Shown here piece after piece: positions 8,011 to 15,212 of a DNA stretch of 64,000 nt. A program made the translations under genes and the position numbers. The stretch is from a virus, in the IMG/VR virus record IMGVR_UViG_3300043466_003540, positions 21,270-85,269 of that record. One strand, written 5' to 3'. Under the pieces are notes generated by a model. That model was not told the origin of the DNA, ran no database searches, and worked only from the letters and a program-made list of their open reading frames with translations. Numbering within the stretch: the stretch's first letter is position 1; each line of letters starts with the position of its first letter.

Positions 8011-9011
8011 AGGTTCTAATAACTGGTGTAGCAGGATTTATGGGAAGTCACTTAGCAGATTCTTTTCTTGCTAAAGGCTACGAGGTTGTAGGAATAGATA
8101 ATTTATTAGGTGGCTATAAAGAAAACGTTCCATCAGGTGTTGACTTTAATAATTTAGATTTAGATAATTTAGAACTGATTCAGCCACTTTTTAAAGATGT
8201 AGATTTGGTAGTGCACAGTGCGTGTACTGCCTATGAAGGACTTTCCGTATTTTCCCCCTCTCTAGTTGTCAGAAACACTATGCAGATAACTACAAACATA
8301 ATGAGTGCTTGTGTAAAGGCAAATGTTAAAAAAATTGTTCACCTATCTTCTATGGCAAGATATGGGACTCAAGATGTAGTTCCATTCGTTGAGTCAATGA
8401 CTCCTAAGCCTCAGGATCCGTATGGGATTGCAAAATATGCGGCTGAACTTATGATAAAAAATATTGCAGATACTCACGGGCTTAATTACGTAATACTGGT
8501 TCCACACAACATTATTGGCCCTAGGCAAAAATTTGATGACCCTTACAGAAACGTAGCCTCGATTATGATAAATAGAATGCTTCAAGGCAAGCAACCTATT
8601 ATCTATGGAAATGGCGAGCAAAAAAGATGCTTTTCATTTATGCAAGATGTCATTGACCCTCTAATGATTGCATGTGAGACCGATGTTGCTCATGGGAGAA
8701 CTATTAATATAGGTCCAGATGAAGAGTTTATTACTATAAATGAGTTGGCCTATAAACTATCAATAATTCTTGATTTTAAGTTAGAGTCAATTTATATGCC
8801 AGGAAGGCCTCAAGAAGTCTTTCACGCTAATTGTTCAGCCAATCTTGCAAGAGAGCTTTTAAATTACAAAACTACTACTTCGTTAGACTCTGGGTTAGTA
8901 GAATTAGTAAATTGGATTAAGTCTAAAGGCGCTAGGGAGTTTAATTATCACCTGCCTCTAGAGTTTGTTACCGACAAAACCCCGAAAACATGGACAGATA
9001 GGCTTATGTAA
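8007..9011 (+). CDS. NAD-dependent sugar-nucleotide epimerase/dehydratase
   Basis: 334 residues, extended short-chain dehydrogenase family. The NAD-binding motif GVAGFMGS is at residues 7-14, the active-site YGIAK (Y-x3-K) near 140-146, and the preceding Ser in HLSSMARYG near 115-120. Length is normal for UDP-glucose 4-epimerase or dTDP-glucose dehydratase relatives; the exact reaction cannot be decided. Its start overlaps the glycosyltransferase stop in ATGA. It probably supplies an altered nucleotide sugar to neighbouring transferases. Confidence 0.85.
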   Translation: MKVLITGVAGFMGSHLADSFLAKGYEVVGIDNLLGGYKENVPSGVDFNNLDLDNLELIQPLFKDVDLVVHSACTAYEGLSVFSPSLVVRNTMQITTNIMSACVKANVKKIVHLSSMARYGTQDVVPFVESMTPKPQDPYGIAKYAAELMIKNIADTHGLNYVILVPHNIIGPRQKFDDPYRNVASIMINRMLQGKQPIIYGNGEQKRCFSFMQDVIDPLMIACETDVAHGRTINIGPDEEFITINELAYKLSIILDFKLESIYMPGRPQEVFHANCSANLARELLNYKTTTSLDSGLVELVNWIKSKGAREFNYHLPLEFVTDKTPKTWTDRLM

Positions 9012-9012
9012 A

Positions 9013-9591
9013 ATGAATAACAAAGAGGTATTTTCTAAAATTTACAAAGAAGACCTCTGGCATGGGGGCTCTGGAGCTGGCTCTAAGATAGAAAATGTAA
9101 AAGAGTATGTAGATGTTTTACAAAAATATATTAATAAACCTGAAATAAAAACTGTGCTTGACCTTGGATGTGGGGACTGGCAGTTCTCTAAGTTTCTTGA
9201 TTTATCATCTGTTTCATACCTAGGTGTAGATGTTGTAGAGTCTGTCATAGAGTCTAACAATAATTCTTACTCTGCTTCTAACGTAGAGTTTATTAGTCAT
9301 GACATAACTACTTATGAAATACCAAAAGTAGATTTAATAATATGCAAAGATGTTCTGCAGCATTTATGTAATAAAGATGTGATTGACATACTTGTAAAAA
9401 TTATTAAGTCTTCAAAATTTTCTTTAGTAACTAATGATTTTGCCTCGGCAGATTTAGTTAATAGAGATATTAATAATGGTGACTATAGATGCCTAGATTT
9501 GTCGCTGAGCCCATTTAATTTAGATGTAACTACTCTTTTAGAGTTTGAAAGGGTTGGTTGGAAACCAAAACGTACTGTAACTCTTAACTAA
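9013..9591 (+). CDS. Class I SAM-dependent methyltransferase
   Basis: 192 residues. The start is set at the ATG 2 nt after the epimerase stop (MNNKEVFSKIY); a longer in-frame start at 8965 would overlap the epimerase needlessly. Motif I is VLDLGCGDWQFS (about 52-63), followed by YLGVDVVES as the acidic loop that holds SAM ribose, and DLIICKDVLQHL as motif IV. This is the pattern of small-molecule or sugar methyltransferases. It may methylate a sugar made in this operon. Its 3' end overlaps the opposing gene by 8 nt. Confidence 0.75.
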   Translation: MNNKEVFSKIYKEDLWHGGSGAGSKIENVKEYVDVLQKYINKPEIKTVLDLGCGDWQFSKFLDLSSVSYLGVDVVESVIESNNNSYSASNVEFISHDITTYEIPKVDLIICKDVLQHLCNKDVIDILVKIIKSSKFSLVTNDFASADLVNRDINNGDYRCLDLSLSPFNLDVTTLLEFERVGWKPKRTVTLN

Positions 9592-10450
9592 AATTAATAA
9601 TAGATTTATATTTTTCTGTTCTATTTTTTTCATCTTTTAGATAGTTAAACCACCATCTAGAGGCCCCAAGATTTTCACTTAATGTGAGTACGCCATATAT
9701 AGTTCTATTGTCTATGTACTGAGGTATCCCTTTGTCTCTGGCAGAGTTAGAAAAAACCATGTACTCCCAGCGGTCTGACTCCTCTAGGTAAGTAAGTTCA
9801 GAGAGATGCTCTCTTTTAATTAGGTAGGTGCAGTGAACGCACATGCACTCAATTAGTCCTTTTACCTCTTGATTTAAAATTTTGTAGTAAACATCTTCTG
9901 CAATAATTGAACCAAAGTCATCTACCTTGTCATGATAGTTTGAGTAATACATACTCATGTGACCTTCTCGCTTAGCAGCCTCTACAGGAGTATCAGCATT
10001 TTCACCGAAAGCAACCGCGTATCTTAAAAATGGGGCAACTATAGGTAGGTCTAGTTTGACTAATTCTTTGAGTGTTTCTGGGAACAAAAAGTTATCTATA
10101 TCTACTACAAAGTAGTATTCACAATCTGTGAGTAAGGCTTGGTTCATACTCTCTTGACGAATTTTTCCTAAGACTCTAAACCTTTCACCATTCCAGAAAT
10201 GAACATCGTACTGCTCTACTTTTTGTGGAACATCTTCGCTGTTGTAGATTAGCCCTTTATATTTATCACCGTACTCTTCTATCCACTCTTCTAAAAGCCC
10301 TTTTGTGTTATCTGTGTTGTTATTAGTTCTGATGTAGATAAATATGTTTTCTTTAGGGTAGTCCCAGTTGTTGAGACTTTCTAGAAATAATGGAAGAACG
10401 GCTTCTTTTTGTTTTACAAGAAGGGCTAAAAATACATTTGGCTGAGTCAT
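9584..10450 (-). CDS. Glycosyltransferase (DxD, procollagen-type GT-A)
   Basis: 288 residues. VFLALLVKQKEAVLPLFLESL and NIFIYIRTNNNTDNT form the N-terminal beta-alpha core. YYFVVDIDNFLFPETL (about 104-119) holds the DxDN metal-binding motif. The combination resembles the GT25/procollagen galactosyltransferase type and Anp1-like enzymes, which matters because the same strand carries collagen-like fibres upstream. Last gene of the minus-strand cluster; its ATG overlaps the preceding stop by one base (TAATG). Confidence 0.65.
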   Translation of the reverse strand: MTQPNVFLALLVKQKEAVLPLFLESLNNWDYPKENIFIYIRTNNNTDNTKGLLEEWIEEYGDKYKGLIYNSEDVPQKVEQYDVHFWNGERFRVLGKIRQESMNQALLTDCEYYFVVDIDNFLFPETLKELVKLDLPIVAPFLRYAVAFGENADTPVEAAKREGHMSMYYSNYHDKVDDFGSIIAEDVYYKILNQEVKGLIECMCVHCTYLIKREHLSELTYLEESDRWEYMVFSNSARDKGIPQYIDNRTIYGVLTLSENLGASRWWFNYLKDEKNRTEKYKSIINFS

Positions 10451-11490
10451 TAGATACCTTGCTTATAAAAAACCATATTATTTATTAATCTGGCATCCGT
10501 TGGATTTCCTATAAGTGCTTTTTCTCCATACTCTACTGCCTTTGCTTTATCACCTAGGTAATGAGCAGATAGCGCTCTCATATCATCTAGCATCCAATTC
10601 CATAGAGCTTCAGATGATAGGTAGTGATTAGTTGGTTGGCATGTAGCAACTAGTTTGCAAGTTTCCCACACCCCACCCCAATCACTTTGTTCATAGTAGC
10701 AACGTACTTTTTCATAATACGCCTCACCGCATGGGTCGATAGAAATTGCTTTATCTGCCCACGTGTGTGCTTCTTCAAGTCTTCCTAAATTTCTGCATGC
10801 TTCAGATGCAAATCTACATACTGCTGCACGTTCCACGAACCAGTCTTTACTAAAATCACTAACTTTTTGAGCGCTACTAATTACTAAATCCCACATCTTG
10901 TAATAGTAATATTCACGACACAGATATACCCAAATTCGATGGTCTTCACCAAACTCTTTACTTGCAGCAATTAACATTGTCATATATTGCCCGCGAGATT
11001 TTGTATTATCTGGTTTGTGGTACATCTTGGTAGGAATAGTGCAACTCATCAAAGGTGTATCAAGGGAAGGAACAAATACTTCATGAATAGGATATTTCCA
11101 ATACACACCATCTCTAGCGTGCAAGCGAGCACCTAGCCAAGTATGACCAGTGTCAAAATCACACCAACCTTTGTTAGCCCCTGGCGCCCAGTGCTCTTTT
11201 ACTTTTTTAAAAAAGTCTTTATCTACTGTTTCATCTAAATCTAAACTTAGACACACATCTATATCTGCTGGTAATAAACTCTGAGCAGTATTTCTTGCAA
11301 CATCAAATCTCCAAGGCTTTACACTTATTTCATAGACAATAATCCCATTGCTTCTTAATATCTCTACTGTTTTATCTGTAGAGCCTGTGTCACAGACTAA
11401 TCTAAAGTCTGCATCTTTAGTGGTGTCTGCCCAACGCTGAGCGTGCTTCTCCTCGTTCAGGGCAATAGCGTATGCGGCAACTTTAATCAT
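10450..11490 (-). CDS. Family-2 glycosyltransferase with TPR-like C-terminus
   Basis: 346 residues. The first 110 are a GT2 domain: VAAYAIALNEEKHAQRW, LVCDTGSTDKTVEIL and the DxD site LSLDLDETVD (near 93-102). Residues about 185-335 are tandem helical pairs (EAHTWADKAISIDPCGEAYY, KAVEYGEKALIGNPTDA), typical TPR repeats that could dock protein partners. A GT2-TPR architecture fits glycosylation of a protein. A TAAATT hexamer 6 nt before the ATG may be its own leaderless promoter. Confidence 0.75.
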   Translation of the reverse strand: MIKVAAYAIALNEEKHAQRWADTTKDADFRLVCDTGSTDKTVEILRSNGIIVYEISVKPWRFDVARNTAQSLLPADIDVCLSLDLDETVDKDFFKKVKEHWAPGANKGWCDFDTGHTWLGARLHARDGVYWKYPIHEVFVPSLDTPLMSCTIPTKMYHKPDNTKSRGQYMTMLIAASKEFGEDHRIWVYLCREYYYYKMWDLVISSAQKVSDFSKDWFVERAAVCRFASEACRNLGRLEEAHTWADKAISIDPCGEAYYEKVRCYYEQSDWGGVWETCKLVATCQPTNHYLSSEALWNWMLDDMRALSAHYLGDKAKAVEYGEKALIGNPTDARLINNMVFYKQGI

Positions 11491-11523
11491 AAGCCTAATT
11501 TATCATGATAAATTTATAAATGT

Positions 11524-12207
11524 CTATAATTCTGGATTGCGTATAAGATCTTTTGGGAATATCATTACTTTCTTATGATGAGCAACTTGAACTCTAGGAT
11601 CTAAAAATATTTTATATCCAGCTTCTTGAGCCTTTCTGCACCAAGAAAAATCTTCAGCAAGTGGGACTAAAAACTCTTCTCCGTTACTACCATGTATTTT
11701 TGAAAAATGAGTCTCAAACCAAGGTCTTTTTATATTTTCAAAAACACCTTGTTTTACACAAATAAACCCAAATCCAGCAGATGATATCTCACGATATTCT
11801 TGTTCTGTAATAATTTTATAAGCAGAAATTTCTTGTCCTGCAGGAGTGTCTATTGCAAACATAGGAGTACCAAATTGATCTATATATATTCCTGAAACTA
11901 TATCTTTATCTGAACTATACATATTCATAAAATCAGCTATAGTCCAAGATATATCAGAATCTATCCAAAAGAATTTATCATATGTAACTTCTCCTCTAAC
12001 TGGAGATTGATTAAATGCGTCTAAAAATTTAGAACCCATTGCTGTAGCTTCTCTAGCAGTACTTACAGCAGAAGAGTACTCATTTAAAAATAAATAGCTA
12101 ATTCCAACGTCTTTAAGATAAGTTATTGTTGAAATTAAACTTTTTACATACTCTGCCTCCATTGATCTTCCTGGAGTTGCAATAAGAACATTAATGTGTT
12201 TTTTCAT
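11524..12207 (-). CDS. GT-A-type glycosyltransferase, paralogue of the 13.7-kb gene
   Basis: 227 residues. It opens INVLIATPGRSMEAEYVKSL; KFFWIDSDISW (about 84-94) is the DxD site, and LAEDFSWCRKAQEAGYKIF plus QVAHHKKV near the end are the acceptor-side acidic and His motifs. The paralogue at 13736-14413 shares VLIATPG, TEYSS/NEYSS, WIDSDI, GFGF, VKQG, IKRPWF and the closing HHK. Two near-copies in one cluster suggest successive additions of like sugars. ATG with AGG 8 nt upstream. Confidence 0.7.
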   Translation of the reverse strand: MKKHINVLIATPGRSMEAEYVKSLISTITYLKDVGISYLFLNEYSSAVSTAREATAMGSKFLDAFNQSPVRGEVTYDKFFWIDSDISWTIADFMNMYSSDKDIVSGIYIDQFGTPMFAIDTPAGQEISAYKIITEQEYREISSAGFGFICVKQGVFENIKRPWFETHFSKIHGSNGEEFLVPLAEDFSWCRKAQEAGYKIFLDPRVQVAHHKKVMIFPKDLIRNPEL

Positions 12208-12242
12208 GTATTTTACCTAAACTATTAGTTAATAACATAGAA

Positions 12243-12761
12243 CTAATTACCAGTAAACTTTGCGATAAATGCTCCTGTAAATTGAAAAAGTTTATAGTCA
12301 ATAATACTATGAAACTTTTCTAAGACTAGCTCAGAGTTCCAGTCTTCTTCCACATGAATCTCATATGGATTATTATTGAAAGCCCCTTGTGGCATATGAG
12401 TTATAGGTATAGATATTATCGCGTACTTTGCTTGTTTAGAACATCTATTCCAAAGTTGAATAGCATCATTTGCTGACATGTGCTCTAAAACATCACCAAA
12501 AATTACTATATCATAATCAAAATTATCGTATACTCTTACGTCTTTTTGATAAACATTATCATATATTGATTTTAAATTAAAATGATCTATATATGGTTGC
12601 CAAACTTCTATTGCATCAATAACAATGTTAGAATTTATAAATGATTTTATAAATTCTCCATAAGTTCCTTCTCCAGCACCAACGTCTAAAATATTTTTAG
12701 GTTTAATCTGCTTAATTTTCTTAAGCAGCCAACTTTTATTTTCTGGGTGTGAAGAAGGCAT
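12243..12761 (-). CDS. Class I SAM-dependent methyltransferase
   Basis: 172 residues. NILDVGAGEGTYGEF (about 19-33) is motif I. DAIEVWQPYIDHF gives the ribose-binding acidic residue, and DIVIFGDVLEHM (about 81-92) is motif IV of the Methyltransf_11-like group. Short but complete. It is embedded among glycosyltransferases, with its ATG overlapping the previous stop by one base, so a sugar or glycan methylation role is likely. The target is not determinable. Confidence 0.75.
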   Translation of the reverse strand: MPSSHPENKSWLLKKIKQIKPKNILDVGAGEGTYGEFIKSFINSNIVIDAIEVWQPYIDHFNLKSIYDNVYQKDVRVYDNFDYDIVIFGDVLEHMSANDAIQLWNRCSKQAKYAIISIPITHMPQGAFNNNPYEIHVEEDWNSELVLEKFHSIIDYKLFQFTGAFIAKFTGN

Positions 12762-13681
12762 TATTTAACCTGATCTGGAAGAGATTCTAATATCTTAATC
12801 CACTCATATTTTCTAGTTTCCCAGCTATAGTGTTTATTAAAAAAATCAGATTGCTCTTTAATAAATTCTTGATTTTCAAGTGACCAATAATTATTTATAG
12901 TCTCTTCTAGTGCCTTGGCGTAATTTGCAATAAGAATTTTGGCATCTGCTTGAATTGGAACTAGCTTTGCATATATAGAACCTGTTTCTGGTAATCCTCC
13001 AATGTTTGTTGTAACTAAGTTACATCCAGCTGCGCCTGCTTCTATCATGGAAAGACAGGCTGTCTCTTCAAAAATACAAGGATAAGCAAAGATATGAGCT
13101 TTTTGAAGAGCTAAGATAACATCTTTATGTGGAGCATATCCGATATAGTTAACATTTTTCATACTGCGAGCGCGATCAAAAAGTTGCTCATATTTATTAC
13201 CTTCATACTCTACATATTCTTGGCCATATATCTGAGTAGAAGAATAAATATCTAATTCTATATCATCTCTGTTTAAAAGCTCAAAAGAGTCAAGTAAAAC
13301 ATCTAAACCACGATATGGCATAGAAGTATATATAAGTTTTATTTTTTCTTTTGGCTTTTCTACATAACTAATTGATTCTATTGCATTTCTAACTACATAC
13401 GCATTTTCTAGATGAATTTGATGAATATAACGAAATTTTTCATGCTGCCAGTGTGAGACATACACATATGCATCTATTAATCTATTAAAATATTTATCTT
13501 TAATTCCTTGAACAACACTTTGATTCGCGGGGATATGCTGCCATAAGATATTGCGCTTATCCATATCAACTAAATCTCTATAACACTTAGAATTAATGAT
13601 GTTTACATTATACTTATCAAGATCAACATATTTTGCTAGGTTTTCTAGCATAATATCTTCTCCACCTTTAGGGTCAATCAT
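12761..13681 (-). CDS. GT-B glycosyltransferase (GT4-like), short N-terminus
   Basis: 306 residues. The acceptor half begins unusually late: MIDPKGGEDIMLENLAKY already contains the Gly-Gly loop, so the first beta strand of a normal GT4 is missing. An in-frame stop immediately precedes the ATG, ruling out a longer product. The donor half is intact: KLIYTSMPYRGLDVLLDS, FAYPCIFEETACLSMIEA and GCNLVTTNIGGLPET are the usual retaining GT4 blocks, with E-x7-E near 225-233. Either an N-terminal truncation or a compact lineage. Confidence 0.75.
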   Translation of the reverse strand: MIDPKGGEDIMLENLAKYVDLDKYNVNIINSKCYRDLVDMDKRNILWQHIPANQSVVQGIKDKYFNRLIDAYVYVSHWQHEKFRYIHQIHLENAYVVRNAIESISYVEKPKEKIKLIYTSMPYRGLDVLLDSFELLNRDDIELDIYSSTQIYGQEYVEYEGNKYEQLFDRARSMKNVNYIGYAPHKDVILALQKAHIFAYPCIFEETACLSMIEAGAAGCNLVTTNIGGLPETGSIYAKLVPIQADAKILIANYAKALEETINNYWSLENQEFIKEQSDFFNKHYSWETRKYEWIKILESLPDQVK

Positions 13682-13735
13682 CTAGTTTCCTCTCTAAACT
13701 TTAGTATTTATTATTTACTTAAAATAACTTTAGTG

Positions 13736-14413
13736 CTACTTTGGCCACTCAATTTTAACTTGCTTGTGATGATTTACTCTAACAAGTGGATCTACCCATA
13801 TAGTAACTCCCATCCTGTGAACTTTTTCACACCAGGAAAGATCTTCTCCCATTAAAGGAAATTTATACTCTACAGCACCAGTTTCTTCATTTATTACTTC
13901 TACTTCCGTTTGTGAAAACCAAGGACGCTTTATTTTTTCAAATATACCTTGTTTTACAGCTAAAAATCCAAAACCAACTCCTCTTACAGCAAAAGGTTTT
14001 TTTCTTGACATTATTTCTTCTTTTGTCATCCCTCCACGTAAAACCTTTGGGTACACTGTCACTTCTTCATTTGCAAGCATGTAACAGCCAGAAACAACTT
14101 CAACGTCATTACTAAGTAACTTATGTACGTCCTCTGGTTCCCACTCGATGTCGGAGTCGATCCAAAGTATTCGATCGTAACTATATAATCCATGGCCTGG
14201 ACGAGAGTCATTAGGATCTTGATACCCTAGTCCTCCGATAGTTTTCTCTCTTGCGTCAGCAACTAAAGATGAGTACTCAGTTAAAAAATTCCAAGTAATT
14301 TGGTTTTGATCAAAAAAGTAAATAGTTTTTGCAAGACTACGCACATAAGCTTGTTGCATTGAGTGCCCAGGTGTGGCTATAAGTACATTAAAATGAGGTA
14401 TTTGTGTGTCCAT
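13736..14413 (-). CDS. GT-A-type glycosyltransferase
   Basis: 225 residues from the ATG at 14413 (MDTQIPHFNVLIATPGHS). This start leaves a 4-nt gap to the preceding gene and has GGAGG 12 nt upstream; a GTG at 14443 would overlap that gene. RILWIDSDIEWEPEDV is the DxD site, LMGEDLSWCEKVHR the acidic acceptor motif, and RVNHHKQVKIEW the terminal His pair. Clear paralogue of the gene at 11524-12207. Substrate unknown. Confidence 0.7.
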   Translation of the reverse strand: MDTQIPHFNVLIATPGHSMQQAYVRSLAKTIYFFDQNQITWNFLTEYSSLVADAREKTIGGLGYQDPNDSRPGHGLYSYDRILWIDSDIEWEPEDVHKLLSNDVEVVSGCYMLANEEVTVYPKVLRGGMTKEEIMSRKKPFAVRGVGFGFLAVKQGIFEKIKRPWFSQTEVEVINEETGAVEYKFPLMGEDLSWCEKVHRMGVTIWVDPLVRVNHHKQVKIEWPK

Positions 14414-14417
14414 AAAT

Positions 14418-15173
14418 TTAGTTATCCTCCGATATATTTCCACCTTTAAAAGTGTAAGTTCCTACATGGTCTAAGACTATTGTTGGGTCAACGTATACTT
14501 TTCCACCAATATTTTGCCAACGACGACAAAACGTGTAGTCCTCGCTGAGATACCTTCCATTATCAATCATGGTATCAAAAATAGCGTATTTTGACATTCC
14601 TTTCTGAGACTCTTCATCATAAACCTCTGGAATATAGCGTGTTTCAGGATAACTTTTTATAAGTTTTTCTATAACTGGTCTTTTAATAAGCATAAAACCA
14701 GTAGCACCATCATATATTTCTAATAATCCATTTTCAGTTGTGCTAGAAGTACTAGTTAACTTATTTACACCTGAAGAATAGCGAATTGCATTAGACTGTA
14801 GCGTTTTAACATCATTTGACGCAGAGCTAGCCATTTTTTGCCAATCTATCATTTTTGTAGGATACGCTCCAGTAATAACGTCTTTATTCATGCTAATCAT
14901 CTTAAATACATCGTCTGGATTAAAGTTTATATCAGCATCAATAAACATTAGGTGGGTTGCTGGAGTTTGTAGAAAAGTAAAAACAAGATCATTTCTTGCT
15001 CTTGTGATTAAACTTTCATTAGAGCGTGTAAAGTATCCTAACTTCATTCCATACTGTGCTGACTTAGAAACTAGTTGAAGTAAGGACTGTACGTATTTTT
15101 CATTTACTAGTCCACCGTAGCACGGTGTCGCGACAAACAAAGTTGTACTACGTATAGTGTCCAATTTTAGCAT
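14418..15173 (-). CDS. GT-A-type glycosyltransferase, first gene of the cluster
   Basis: 251 residues. TLFVATPCYGGLVNEKYV is the nucleotide-binding start, HLMFIDADINFNPDDV (about 85-100) the DxD site, and SEDYTFCRRWQNIGGKVYVD near the end the acidic acceptor motif, followed by ILDHVGTYTF. It is related to its two downstream neighbours but more distant. A TACTAT hexamer lies 6 nt before the ATG with no ribosome binding site, so the glycosyltransferase operon may have its own leaderless promoter directly behind the propeller genes. Confidence 0.7.
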   Translation of the reverse strand: MLKLDTIRSTTLFVATPCYGGLVNEKYVQSLLQLVSKSAQYGMKLGYFTRSNESLITRARNDLVFTFLQTPATHLMFIDADINFNPDDVFKMISMNKDVITGAYPTKMIDWQKMASSASNDVKTLQSNAIRYSSGVNKLTSTSSTTENGLLEIYDGATGFMLIKRPVIEKLIKSYPETRYIPEVYDEESQKGMSKYAIFDTMIDNGRYLSEDYTFCRRWQNIGGKVYVDPTIVLDHVGTYTFKGGNISEDN

Positions 15174-15179
15174 GTAGAT

Positions 15180-15185
15180 ATAGTA
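15180..15185 (-). promoter_or_regulatory. -10 hexamer TACTAT of the glycosyltransferase operon
   Basis: On the minus strand TACTAT is followed by 6 nt and the ATG at 15173, with no Shine-Dalgarno. It lies in the 39-bp gap between the last propeller gene and the glycosyltransferases, allowing separate control of the two blocks. Confidence 0.45.
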
Positions 15186-15212
15186 TCATAAACTATGCTA
15201 AATATCATAATA

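Noticed and set aside
8965-9015. Longer start for the 9.0-kb methyltransferase
   Set aside because: It would overlap the epimerase by 47 nt and add residues unlike a methyltransferase N-terminus; the ATG at 9013 fits operon spacing.
12200-12220. Leaderless promoter for the 11.5-kb glycosyltransferase
   Set aside because: The TAAAAT there is only 2 nt from the ATG, too close for a -10; an AGG ribosome binding site serves instead.
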